Of a stretch of DNA of 64,000 nt, positions 35,625 through 43,504 are shown piece by piece. The DNA comes from Thermanaerothrix daxensis. GTDB taxonomy: Bacteria > Chloroflexota > Anaerolineae > Anaerolineales > Anaerolineaceae. Each line of letters opens with the position of its first letter. Within the stretch, counting starts at the first letter, position 1. The notes below the pieces were generated by a model that did no database searches, had not been told where the DNA came from, and saw only the letters and a list, made by a program, of their open reading frames with translations. Position numbers and translations under genes: made by a program. The stretch covers positions 124,001-188,000 of the forward strand of contig NZ_LGKO01000002.1 in assembly GCF_001306145.1 (NCBI RefSeq), in the 5' to 3' direction.

Positions 35625-36941
35625 TCAGCGCGCCAGAACAGCACCAAAGAGATAACCTGCCAGGGTACTCAGGACTGCTACCAGGCCAACATAAGTGGCG
35701 GTCTTTTTCCCCTTCATAATCCCGTTGAGCACCAGAATGGACTGGAGAGAAAGTTCCGGGTCAGCCAGCAAGTAGGCCAGGAGCGGCCCTCTGGCCATGC
35801 CGAGATCCAGGAACATGCGTGCAACCGGCACCTCTACCAGGGTCGGGAAGTACATGAACACACCAAAAAGCACCCCGGCCAGGTTCGCCCAGAGGGTGTT
35901 CTGGCCTGCCACGGCCCGCACCCAGGCCTCGGGGATTAAGGCTTTGGCAGCGCCGGCTAGAAAAACACCTACAATCAGCAGGGGAAAGATTTGCTTGACG
36001 AACTTCCAGGTTTCAGCAATCCAGTTGCTTATCTCGTCTCGGTCAAAAGCGCGTGTGGCCACCCAACTTAAGGCGATGACAAGCGCCAGAAGGGCAAAAA
36101 ACCGCCCTGTCAACCCAATGGTCAGGCTTCCGCTTTGAGTCACTGTTGCTGCCAGTAAGATGGTTGCGCCGATGGCAAGGATGGCGCCCACGGCCCAGCC
36201 CGAGAGGCCTCTTTCAATGGCCTCAAAACCCCTCCACGCCAGAAAGGCGATGAGAAGGAGTAGGCCAATCAGCCCCGCACCCTGGATTGTCAAGTGGGCC
36301 TGTTCCAGCGCGGTGAGAAGCCCCGGTGAGAGATGCCAGGGAAGGTGCAGGGTGGCGTAAACACTCGTCAGGGCCGGTATTTGCAGGGTTCCGGCAATCA
36401 AGATGGCGATTAGCAACCCAAAGACCACCCAAATCGCCGGACGCACCTTGACCTCGCTTTCAAAGAGTGCGGTGCCTGTTCGGGCGAGCGTCTCTTCTTT
36501 GCGGAAGAGCCAGGCCATGATCAAGCCGATAATGATTCCGAAGAAGATGGACAGGATCAAGCGGGCGAGCGCCACATCAAACCCAATGGCGGCACCTGTG
36601 TAGGTAAGTGCCAGGATGTTAATGGCCGGGCCTACGAAGAGAAACGTTACGGCGGGTCCCAGGCCGGCCCCGCGCTTCCAGATGCCGGCGAAGAGGGGGA
36701 GAATGGTGCATGAACAAACTGCCAGGATGAAACCCCCGAAGGCGGCTGCAGGGTAACTGACCCACTTAGAGGCTTGAGGACCCAGGTAGCGCGTGATGGC
36801 TTCCTTGGGGATCATTGCGCTCATATAGCCGGCAATTATGAAAGCCGGTAAAAGACATAAAAGGACGTGGGCAGCCAGGTAATCGAGCAGGCTGATCCAT
36901 CCCGACCAGAAAACAGACTGTAAAGTGGAGCCCCAATCCAT
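35625..36941 (-). CDS. ArsP-type permease (DUF318 family), putative metal or metalloid exporter
   Basis: 438 aa with about ten membrane helices. The family signature is visible in the first third: YPAAAFGGFILAVCSCTILP followed by LFAGIWKRGAGLGPAVTFLFVGPAINILA, with the vicinal-type CSC typical of ArsP-like and heavy-metal permeases. A second half repeat is around FLAGAAKALIPEAWVRAV, FMYFPTLVEVPVARMFLDLGM. The gene lies downstream of an ArsR regulator (37044-37424), 102 nt away, so it is probably controlled by it. Substrate (arsenical, Zn, Cu) is not readable. SD GAGGAGAAATTTC is before ATG 36941. Confidence 0.87.
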   Translation of the reverse strand: MDWGSTLQSVFWSGWISLLDYLAAHVLLCLLPAFIIAGYMSAMIPKEAITRYLGPQASKWVSYPAAAFGGFILAVCSCTILPLFAGIWKRGAGLGPAVTFLFVGPAINILALTYTGAAIGFDVALARLILSIFFGIIIGLIMAWLFRKEETLARTGTALFESEVKVRPAIWVVFGLLIAILIAGTLQIPALTSVYATLHLPWHLSPGLLTALEQAHLTIQGAGLIGLLLLIAFLAWRGFEAIERGLSGWAVGAILAIGATILLAATVTQSGSLTIGLTGRFFALLALVIALSWVATRAFDRDEISNWIAETWKFVKQIFPLLIVGVFLAGAAKALIPEAWVRAVAGQNTLWANLAGVLFGVFMYFPTLVEVPVARMFLDLGMARGPLLAYLLADPELSLQSILVLNGIMKGKKTATYVGLVAVLSTLAGYLFGAVLAR

Positions 36942-37043
36942 GAAATTTCTCCTCGATGCGTTTTGTTTAAAATAATCTTCGCAAAAAGATGAGCCGGTGG
37001 GATCTCTGCCGGCTTCAACCGTATGGATGCGTACCCCCAGAAG

Positions 37044-37424
37044 TCACTGCATCTGGGGAGCAATACGGCATTTCGGACAGGTGCACTGGCTTGCTGGTGT
37101 GCGCGGTAGAGGTGGGAGCGGGGCGGGCAGCATGGCTCGGGCCTGATCCAGGACCTCGAAAACGCGCGGGTCGCTGATGTAGTAAAACACGTTCCAACCC
37201 TGACGCCGCATGCTCACCAACCTGCTCTGACGCAGGAGCATCAGTTGCTGCGAAACGTAAGCCTGGCGGAGCCCCAGCAACGTCTCAATGTGGCACACGC
37301 AGGCTTCGCCCTCGCGCAGCACCTCTAAAATCGCCAAGCGTGCCGGGTGAGATAAGGCGCGAAAGAGGGCAGCAAGCGAATCATAGGGATCGGTAAAGGC
37401 GCTATTCTCATTCATATTCATCAT
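37044..37424 (-). CDS. ArsR/SmtB-family metal-responsive repressor
   Basis: 126 aa (start 37424 or ATG 37421/37415). Winged helix: LFRALSHPARLAILEVLREGEACVCHIETLLGLRQAYVSQQLMLLRQSRLVSMRRQGWNVFYYI in outline. The metal-sensing alpha3 motif ACVCHIE (CxC, residues about 42-48) matches ArsR/CadC/CzrA relatives. A second Cys cluster CTCPKC sits near the C-terminus (residues about 115-120), as in CmtR-like sensors. An imperfect inverted repeat (ATTCATAT ... ATATTGAAT, 37410-37431) overlaps the start codons and is the probable operator, so the gene is likely autoregulated together with the permease. Confidence 0.93.
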   Translation of the reverse strand: MMNMNENSAFTDPYDSLAALFRALSHPARLAILEVLREGEACVCHIETLLGLRQAYVSQQLMLLRQSRLVSMRRQGWNVFYYISDPRVFEVLDQARAMLPAPLPPLPRTPASQCTCPKCRIAPQMQ

Positions 37425-37431
37425 ATTGAAT
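37410..37431 (-). promoter_or_regulatory. Probable ArsR operator overlapping its start codon
   Basis: ATTCATAT, 5-nt centre, ATATTGAAT on the plus strand: imperfect dyad of the size ArsR-family repressors bind. Inferred from sequence and position only. Confidence 0.5.
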
Positions 37432-37445
37432 GTTATCTTAAATCT

Positions 37446-37471
37446 AAACGGCGCTGTGTCAAGCGCCGTTT
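37446..37471. terminator. Hairpin after the Cys-rich mini-protein
   Basis: AAACGGCGCT (37446-37455), loop, AGCGCCGTTT (37462-37471): perfect 10-bp stem between arsR and the small gene. The following T-run is weak, so terminator use is likely but not certain. Confidence 0.6.
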
Positions 37472-37548
37472 ATCACCGAAATAGGGTGAGGTTTGACCCG
37501 TTCCCCGCGTTCTGGGGAGATCGGGCCATCAGACCATGTTTGGGGTGG

Positions 37549-37737
37549 CTAGGCGACCTGGCGCAATTCGGCCAATTCGCGTTCCACCGCCTCGATTTCA
37601 GCACGCAGTTCGCGCAGGTAGGCTTCCAGGCGCTGGATATACTCTTCGCGCGTGAGGGCAATCATCGCCCCGTGCTCACCGCTGCAACCACACTGACCAC
37701 CGCAACCGCAAGCATCGAATTCAGCCTCTGGGTACAT
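37549..37737 (-). CDS. Small Cys-rich protein with coiled-coil tail
   Basis: 62 aa. N-terminal metal-cluster-like segment ACGCGGQCGCSGEHG (residues about 9-23: four Cys in CxC-x3-CxC spacing plus His), followed by a 38-residue helix rich in Glu, Leu and Arg (LTREEYIQRLEAYLRELRAE) with heptad-like spacing, so a probable coiled coil. It resembles DUF5320-type small proteins. SD AAAAGGAGC upstream of ATG 37737. Neighbours are an ArsR sensor and a metal permease on the same strand, which makes metal binding a sensible inference. Real by its SD, length and codon use. Confidence 0.72.
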   Translation of the reverse strand: MYPEAEFDACGCGGQCGCSGEHGAMIALTREEYIQRLEAYLRELRAEIEAVERELAELRQVA

Positions 37738-37821
37738 GAGCGGGCTCCTTTTAGGGTCGGGTTAATAGGACCGTATTTATCGTAATTATATCATGTCTTC
37801 CTGGCTTTGCCAGGGTGATTT

Positions 37822-38832
37822 TCATGCCCGAATCTCGTCTGTGATCATGGTGAGGTGGGGCCAGCCGAGGAGCAGAGTTTCTCCCAGCAAACGGGCGTTT
37901 AGATTGGCATCCAGGTAGGCAATCCCTTGCTCCAGCGCCGCCAGACATCGCGCCGCCTGTCCCTCATCCAGGGAATGGGCTAGCGTACGGATGGAGGTCT
38001 CGAAGGCCAGGTTGGTCAAAGGTACTGGGGCATTCGCGGCGCATAACCAGAGATCCCGCCAGAGCGTGGTCCAGGCTTGAAATGCGGCGCGCATTTTCTC
38101 GCGGTCTCGGCTGAGATTTTCAATGTACTGAAAGCGTTCCAACCGCTTTTGACCTAGCAGGTAAAGCCCATCGTGAATCCAGCGTTGGTGTTCTTGATAG
38201 CGCTCCGGCTCGGTGTAAAAACGCAGCGCCAAACCGGGGCGTCCACCCGCAAGGTGGGCCAGTTCGCGGGCGTATTCAGGGGGCAGACCCTGAAGGGTAC
38301 AAAGCATGGCCTCAAGGTCAGCAATCGGTAGTGGGCGCAGGCGCAGGACTTCGCAGCGCGAGACAATTGTGGGTAATAATGCCTCAGGGGCTTCGGCGGT
38401 GATCAGGAGAATCACATGGGCGGGGGGCTCCTCCAGCGTTTTCAGGAGGGCGTTTTGGGCGCTGGGAGTGGCCCGTTCCAGGTTGAGTAGCAAGGCAACC
38501 CGGTAGGGGCTTTCGTAGGGGGCCAGTTGCAGATCGTGCTGAAGGGCACGCACCTGCTCGACCTTGAGCATGCCACCGCCTTCGGCCTGGACAGGGAATA
38601 AATCCGGGTGGGCCATTTGGGCAATCTGGCGGCAGGTGCGGCAGGTGCCGCAGGGCTGTCCGGCTTCCGGGGCCGCGGGGCAGTTAAGTGCTTGAGCGAA
38701 GCGCAGTGCCAGAGTGCGCCGGCCTACCCCCGTCGGTCCGCAGAAAAGATAGGCGTGACGCAAGCGCTGTTGGTGTAAATGCCCCTGTAGCAGGTTAACC
38801 GCCCAGGTATGGCCCCAAATCTCCCAACCCAT
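37822..38832 (-). CDS. holB: DNA polymerase III subunit delta'
   Basis: 336 aa. Clamp-loader subunit. The AAA+ start is LFCGPTGVGRRTLALRFAQAL: the P-loop Lys is replaced by Arg (GVGRRT), which fits delta' being unable to hydrolyse ATP in well-studied relatives. The zinc-binding Cys set is CPAAPEAGQPCGTCRTC (about residues 50-66). LLKTLEEPPAHVILLITAEAPEALLPTIVSRCEVLRLRPL is the sensor-1/SRC arginine-finger region (SRC at residues about 159-161). It is divergent from the pheS T-box leader. Confidence 0.93.
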   Translation of the reverse strand: MGWEIWGHTWAVNLLQGHLHQQRLRHAYLFCGPTGVGRRTLALRFAQALNCPAAPEAGQPCGTCRTCRQIAQMAHPDLFPVQAEGGGMLKVEQVRALQHDLQLAPYESPYRVALLLNLERATPSAQNALLKTLEEPPAHVILLITAEAPEALLPTIVSRCEVLRLRPLPIADLEAMLCTLQGLPPEYARELAHLAGGRPGLALRFYTEPERYQEHQRWIHDGLYLLGQKRLERFQYIENLSRDREKMRAAFQAWTTLWRDLWLCAANAPVPLTNLAFETSIRTLAHSLDEGQAARCLAALEQGIAYLDANLNARLLGETLLLGWPHLTMITDEIRA

Positions 38833-38880
38833 AGCGTTACGATTTTAGCCCAAGGGGTGGGTTCTGGCAACGTCTTTCCC

Positions 38881-38908
38881 TTGACAACCCCCGGCTTTTG
38901 CCGATAAT
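38881..38908 (+). promoter_or_regulatory. Promoter of the pheST T-box leader
   Basis: TTGACA (38881-38886), 16 nt, GATAAT (38903-38908), about 30 nt before the first leader helix. The -35 is perfect. Confidence 0.7.
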
Positions 38909-38939
38909 AAAGCCAGGTTTTCTAACACCCCTAGGAAGT

Positions 38940-39240
38940 GAATGGCGCTGACGGAGGAAAGTAAGTCGGCGGAACGCGCCAGAGAGGCTGGGGCAAGGGC
39001 TGCGACCCCGGCTCGCCGGAAACCGACCGAAGTTCCCTCCTGAGCCGCTCAGGTGAAACCTGCCCAGAGATGGCACTGTACCGCGCAGGCAAGTAGTCTG
39101 AGCCGATTGGCCCCCGTTAATGGGCACACCAATCGCCACCCCCAGGTGGCCGTTGGGTTGAGCGGGCTGTGTCGCTTCACAGCCAATCAGGGTGGTACCG
39201 CGGGCATGTAACCCCGTCCCTGGCCGGGACGGGATTTTTA
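38940..39240 (+). promoter_or_regulatory. T-box leader (tRNA-Phe) controlling pheS-pheT
   Basis: Stem I can be drawn: GGAGG (38953-38957), left internal loop AAAGTAA with the AGUA element, GTCGG (38965-38969), pairing with CCGAC (39023-39027), right loop ending in the specifier TTC (39033-39035, a Phe codon), then CCTCC (39036-39040). The AGAGAGGCTGGGG element (about 38981-38993) is the usual stem I apical start. T-box AGGGTGGTACCGCGG at 39189-39203. Terminator CCCGTCCC (39213-39220)/GGGACGGG (39226-39233) with TTTTT. Uncharged tRNA-Phe (GAA) should bind the specifier and T-box and allow read-through. This fills the gap between holB and pheS. Confidence 0.92.
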
Positions 39241-39258
39241 TTTCGTGGAGGTTACTCG

Positions 39259-40299
39259 ATGAGTGAGATTCCCGAGATCAATGAACTGGACGCCTTACAA
39301 ACGCGTGCCCTGGAAGAGTTGAAAATGGTCAGCGACGAGGCGGCTTTGCAGGCCTGGCGCGTGGCACATTTGGGAAGGAATGCACCTCTGATGCAGGTCT
39401 TCTCGCGCCTGGGCCAATTGCCTAAAGAGTTGCGCCCCCAGGTCGGTCAGCGCGCCAACCAGGTTAAGCAGGCGCTGGAGGCGGCACTGGAAGAGCGCGC
39501 GGCAGCCCTTCGGGCCGAAGCCCTGCACCGTGCACTGGAAAGTGAGCGCCTGGATGTGACCCTGCCGGGGCGGCGGCCAGAGCAGGGGAGACTGCATCCC
39601 ACTACCCGCACCCTGCGCCGCATTGTGCGCATCTTTGCCGAAATGGGCTTTCAGGTTTACCGCAGCCGCGAGGTGGAGAGCGATGCATATAACTTCGAGT
39701 TGCTGAACATGCCGGCTCATCATCCGGCGCGCGACCTGTGGGATACCTTTTACACAACGATCCCCGGCGTGCTACTGCGCACCCACACTTCGCCGGGGCA
39801 GATTCACGTGATGCGCGAGCGGGCACCCGAGCCGGTTCGGGTGATCCTACCGGGGATGTGTTACCGCTATGAGCAGATCAGTGCTCGCTCCGAGATCCAA
39901 TTCAACCAGGTGGAGGTGCTGGCGGTTGGGCGGAACATCACCTTCAGCGATCTGAAAGGCACTCTGAATACCTTTGCCCGCCGTCTCTTCGGCGAGCAGG
40001 CGCGCACTCGATTGCGTCCCTCTTACTTCCCCTTCACGGAACCCAGTGCCGAGATGGATGTGGAGTGTTTTGTGTGTGGGGGTAAGGGGTGCACGGTGTG
40101 CAAAGGTTCAGGCTGGTTGGAGATCTTGGGCTGTGGGATGGTCCACCCTACCGTGCTCCAAAACGGCGGTTATGACCCGCAGGTCTTCAGCGGATTTGCT
40201 GCTGGGATGGGGCTGGAGCGAATCACCATGTTGCTCCACCGAATTGAGGACATTCGCTACTTCTGGGCGAATGACGTGCGCTTCTTGAATCAGTTCTGA
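39259..40299 (+). CDS. pheS: Phenylalanine--tRNA ligase alpha subunit
   Basis: 346 aa from ATG 39259 (GTGGAGG 8 nt upstream). The open frame runs back to 39169, inside the T-box, and that part is not protein-like. Class II synthetase: N-terminal coiled coil, motif 1/2 region (HPTTRTLRRIVRIFAEMGF-type opening, LLRTHTSPGQIH), motif 2 VILPGMCYRYEQ, and motif 3 GMGLERITMLLHRI. The insert CFVCGGKGCTVCKGSGWLEILGCGM (in two parts around residues 270-294) is common in this family. Forms alpha2beta2 with PheT; regulated by the T-box. Confidence 0.97.
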   Translation: MSEIPEINELDALQTRALEELKMVSDEAALQAWRVAHLGRNAPLMQVFSRLGQLPKELRPQVGQRANQVKQALEAALEERAAALRAEALHRALESERLDVTLPGRRPEQGRLHPTTRTLRRIVRIFAEMGFQVYRSREVESDAYNFELLNMPAHHPARDLWDTFYTTIPGVLLRTHTSPGQIHVMRERAPEPVRVILPGMCYRYEQISARSEIQFNQVEVLAVGRNITFSDLKGTLNTFARRLFGEQARTRLRPSYFPFTEPSAEMDVECFVCGGKGCTVCKGSGWLEILGCGMVHPTVLQNGGYDPQVFSGFAAGMGLERITMLLHRIEDIRYFWANDVRFLNQF

Positions 40300-40331
40300 T
40301 CGGTTATCTTCTCGCATGGCATGGAGGTCAC

Positions 40332-42863
40332 ATGAAAGTTCCTCTCTCGTGGTTGAAGGATTTTGTGGAGATTGATCTCTCGCTGCCCGAATTGGCTTAT
40401 CGTCTGACCATGGCCGGGCTGGAAGTGGAAGAAATTCGCCTGGTGGGATTGCCCATGCCCGAAGGGGCCCACGAGTTTAAGATCGAAGGCCTCTCGTGGG
40501 ATCCGGATAAGATTGTAGTTGCGCAGATTGAAGAGGTCATGCCGCATCCCAACGCGGATCGTCTGGTGCTGTGCCGCCTTAACGATGGTCGTGAGACGCT
40601 TACCGTGCTCACCGGTGCGCCTAATCTGTTCCCGTATAAGGGCCAGGGGCCACTGCCCAGGCCGTTGAAGGTCGCCTATGCACGCGAAGGGGCGCGTATT
40701 TACGATGGGCATCAGCCAGGTTTTGTGCTGACCACTCTCAAGCGGGCTAAAATCCGCGGCATTGAATCCTTCTCAATGGTATGTTCGGAGAAGGAATTGG
40801 GAATTTCCGAAGAACACGAGGGCATCATTATTCTAGATGAGGAAGCCCCTGTGGGGATGCCGCTGGTGGATTATATGGGGGATGCGGTGCTGGAGATCGC
40901 CATCCTGCCCAATATGATTCGTAATGCCAGCATCCTGGGCGTGGCGCGTGAACTGGCGGCTCTGACAGGCAAACCCCTGCGTCAACCACCCCTGCCTCCT
41001 TTTGAACGGGGGGCTTCCATCGAAGGGCGAGCAGCGATCCAGATCACCGATCCTGAGCTCAACCCGCGTTTTGTGCTGGGGCTGATCGAGGGGGTCACCC
41101 CGCGCCCCAGTCCCTATTGGGTGCAACGGCGTTTGCGCCTGGCAGGTATGCGACCGATTAACAGTGTGGTGGATGCGACCAATTACGTCATGCTGATGCT
41201 GGGCGAGCCGCTGCACGCTTTCGATTACGATGTGCTCACCGCCCGCGCCGGGGGCAAGCCCCCCACCATTATCACACGGACGGCTCGGGAGGGGGAGCGC
41301 CTGACCACTTTGGATGGCGTGGAGCGTGTGCTGGAGCCCTACATGATCCTGGTTACCGACACGGCCGGTCCCCTTTCGCTGGCGGGCATCATGGGAGGGC
41401 TGGAAAGCGAGGTGACCGAAAACACGCACAATGTGCTCCTGGAAGGAGCAACCTGGAATCCGGTCAATGTGAGGCGTACGGCGTCAGCCCTGCGTCTGAG
41501 TTCTGAAGCGGCTTACCGCTTTGTCCGCGGTGTGCACCCTGCCCTGGCCCCCGAGGCAGTGCGCGTGTGCCTGGCTTACATGGCGGCCTGGAGCGGTGGT
41601 CGGGTGGCGGAGGGGCTGGTGGACGCCTACCCGAAACCTCAGGTGGATCCGGAAGTTACCTTGAGCGAGGCGGAAGTCCAGCGCTGGCTGGGGATTTCAC
41701 TCCGGGCTGAGGAGGTAGCGGATCTCTTGCGGCGTCTGGAATTCACCTGCCGGGTTGAAGGCGAGACGGTGGTTGCAAGGGTCCCGCCGCATCGCCTGGA
41801 TATTGGGGAGGGGGTGATTGGCAAGGCAGATCTGATTGAGGAGATCGCGCGCCTGTACGGTTACGACCGTTTACCGGAGACCCTGCCCGCCGATCCCCTG
41901 CCGTGGCAGCGCAACCAGCCTTTATTAGAGGCCGAGGAGGCTTTGCGTGATGTCCTGGCAGGGCTGGGATTGCAGGAGGTCGTCACCTACCGGCTGACCT
42001 CGCCGGAGCGTGAGGCGCGCTGGTTGGCGCCTGCCGAGGGTGAGTACTTGCCGCCAGATTACGTGCGCCTGGCTAATCCGATTGCACCGGAGCGGAGCGT
42101 CATGCGCCGCAGCCTGCTCGCGGCGGTACTGGAAGTGGCTGAGCGTAACGCCCGCCTGACTGAGCGGCTGGCATTTTTTGAAATCGGGCCGATCTTCTTG
42201 CCGTTGGCCGGGCAGGACCTGCCTGAAGAACCCTTGCGTCTGGCCCTGGTGCTCAGTGGAATGCGTCATCTGCCCGCCTGGGATCGGGCTGAGCCCCCAT
42301 TGGCCGATTTCTTCGATCTCAAAGGAATTTTAGAGGGGATGGCAGAGGCCTTGCATGTGCCTCAATGGCGCATTGAACCTGCTTCTCATCCCGGCCTGCA
42401 TCCTGGCAAGTGCGCTGCACTTTACAGCGGTGAGCGTGAATTGGGCTACCTGGGTGAGTTGCACCCTCTGGTTAAGGCGCGCTACGACTTTGGGCCGGTG
42501 CCTGTGCTGGTGGCTGAACTGGATGCCACGGCGTTGCTTTCCCTGGTCCCGGAGCGCTTTGAGGTCCAGGGGGTGCCGGTTTACCCGCCCGTGATTGAGG
42601 ATATTGCGGTGGTGGTAGATGAGGCGGTACCGGCTGCTCAGGTGGAAGCGGTCATTCGTCAGGCGGGTGGAAAATTGCTGACACGGGTGCGCCTGTTTGA
42701 TGTTTTCCGCGGGGAGCAAATTGGGGTCGGAAAGAAGAGCCTGGCGTATAATTTGACCTATCAGGCGCCGGATCATACCTTGACCGATGCCGAAGCGGCG
42801 CAAATTCGCCAAAAGATCATCCGTCGCCTGGAGCAAACCTTGGGTGCACGCTTGCGCGGCTAG
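40332..42863 (+). CDS. pheT: Phenylalanine--tRNA ligase beta subunit
   Basis: 843 aa. N-terminal tRNA-binding (EMAP-like) insert (VVAQIEEVMPHPNADRL), B3/4 editing domain (about residues 210-400, RPINSVVDATNYVMLMLGEPLHAFD), B5 domains, and a C-terminal anticodon-binding FDX-ACB domain ending (VYPPVIEDIAVVVDE, RVRLFDVFRGEQIGVGKKSLAY). Follows pheS by 32 nt with GGAGG before ATG 40332. Complete. Confidence 0.97.
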   Translation: MKVPLSWLKDFVEIDLSLPELAYRLTMAGLEVEEIRLVGLPMPEGAHEFKIEGLSWDPDKIVVAQIEEVMPHPNADRLVLCRLNDGRETLTVLTGAPNLFPYKGQGPLPRPLKVAYAREGARIYDGHQPGFVLTTLKRAKIRGIESFSMVCSEKELGISEEHEGIIILDEEAPVGMPLVDYMGDAVLEIAILPNMIRNASILGVARELAALTGKPLRQPPLPPFERGASIEGRAAIQITDPELNPRFVLGLIEGVTPRPSPYWVQRRLRLAGMRPINSVVDATNYVMLMLGEPLHAFDYDVLTARAGGKPPTIITRTAREGERLTTLDGVERVLEPYMILVTDTAGPLSLAGIMGGLESEVTENTHNVLLEGATWNPVNVRRTASALRLSSEAAYRFVRGVHPALAPEAVRVCLAYMAAWSGGRVAEGLVDAYPKPQVDPEVTLSEAEVQRWLGISLRAEEVADLLRRLEFTCRVEGETVVARVPPHRLDIGEGVIGKADLIEEIARLYGYDRLPETLPADPLPWQRNQPLLEAEEALRDVLAGLGLQEVVTYRLTSPEREARWLAPAEGEYLPPDYVRLANPIAPERSVMRRSLLAAVLEVAERNARLTERLAFFEIGPIFLPLAGQDLPEEPLRLALVLSGMRHLPAWDRAEPPLADFFDLKGILEGMAEALHVPQWRIEPASHPGLHPGKCAALYSGERELGYLGELHPLVKARYDFGPVPVLVAELDATALLSLVPERFEVQGVPVYPPVIEDIAVVVDEAVPAAQVEAVIRQAGGKLLTRVRLFDVFRGEQIGVGKKSLAYNLTYQAPDHTLTDAEAAQIRQKIIRRLEQTLGARLRG

Positions 42864-42877
42864 GAAACGGGAGGCTT

Positions 42878-43501
42878 ATGACGGATCTCAAGTGGTTGAA
42901 TTGGGCGCAGCGCATCCAGGCGCTGGCCCAATCCGGCCTGGCATACACCCATAACCCCTATGATGTAGAACGCTATCGCGCTTTGCAGGCCATTGCGGCG
43001 GAGATCATCGCCGCTCACAGTGACGTTGAGCCAAAGGCGGTGGCCAAGGTGCTGATGCGTGAGGCGGGCTATGCCACGCCCAAAGTGGATATCCGTGGGG
43101 TGGTTTTCGACGACCAGGGGCGTTTGTTGCTGGTCAAAGAGCGCGTGGATGGCGGTTGGACGTTGCCTGGCGGTTGGGTGGATGTGGGTGAGCCTCCCAG
43201 CCATGCTGTGGAGCGCGAGGTGTGGGAAGAGTCGGGATACCGCGTGCGGGCGGTCAAATTACTAGCACTGTACGACCATAAGCGCCATGGGCACACACCC
43301 TATATTTTCCACCTGTATAAAATTTTCATCCGCTGCGAGATTTTAAGCGGTGAACCCCAGAGCAGTTTGGAGACGGATGGGGTGGGCTTTTTCGCTGAGG
43401 ATGCCATTCCAGCGCTCTCGCTAGGGCGCACCACACCGGATGAGATTGCACGCATGTTTGCTCACTACCGCCACCCCGAATGGCCGGCCGATTTTGATTG
43501 A
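42878..43501 (+). CDS. Nudix hydrolase with N-terminal helical domain
   Basis: 207 aa. Nudix box GGWVDVGEPPSHAVEREVWEESGY (in two halves, residues about 102-125; G, E, REXXEE and G all present) follows the GWTLPGG approach. The first 65 residues (WLNWAQRIQALAQSGLAYTHNPYDVERYRALQAIAAEII, described in outline) form the NUDIX_N helical domain typical of a family acting on ADP-ribose or CDP-choline. Substrate unknown. Starts 14 nt after pheT with CGGGAGG, so it may be read through from the pheST operon. Confidence 0.93.
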   Translation: MTDLKWLNWAQRIQALAQSGLAYTHNPYDVERYRALQAIAAEIIAAHSDVEPKAVAKVLMREAGYATPKVDIRGVVFDDQGRLLLVKERVDGGWTLPGGWVDVGEPPSHAVEREVWEESGYRVRAVKLLALYDHKRHGHTPYIFHLYKIFIRCEILSGEPQSSLETDGVGFFAEDAIPALSLGRTTPDEIARMFAHYRHPEWPADFD

Positions 43502-43504
43502 GCC

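Noticed and set aside
38940-39240. RNase P RNA-like GGAGGAAAG at the pheS leader
   Set aside because: Superficial: the rest of the stretch is a T-box with specifier, T-box sequence and terminator.
39169-39258. N-terminal extension of pheS
   Set aside because: Lies in the T-box antiterminator/terminator; the SD and ATG at 39259 define the start.
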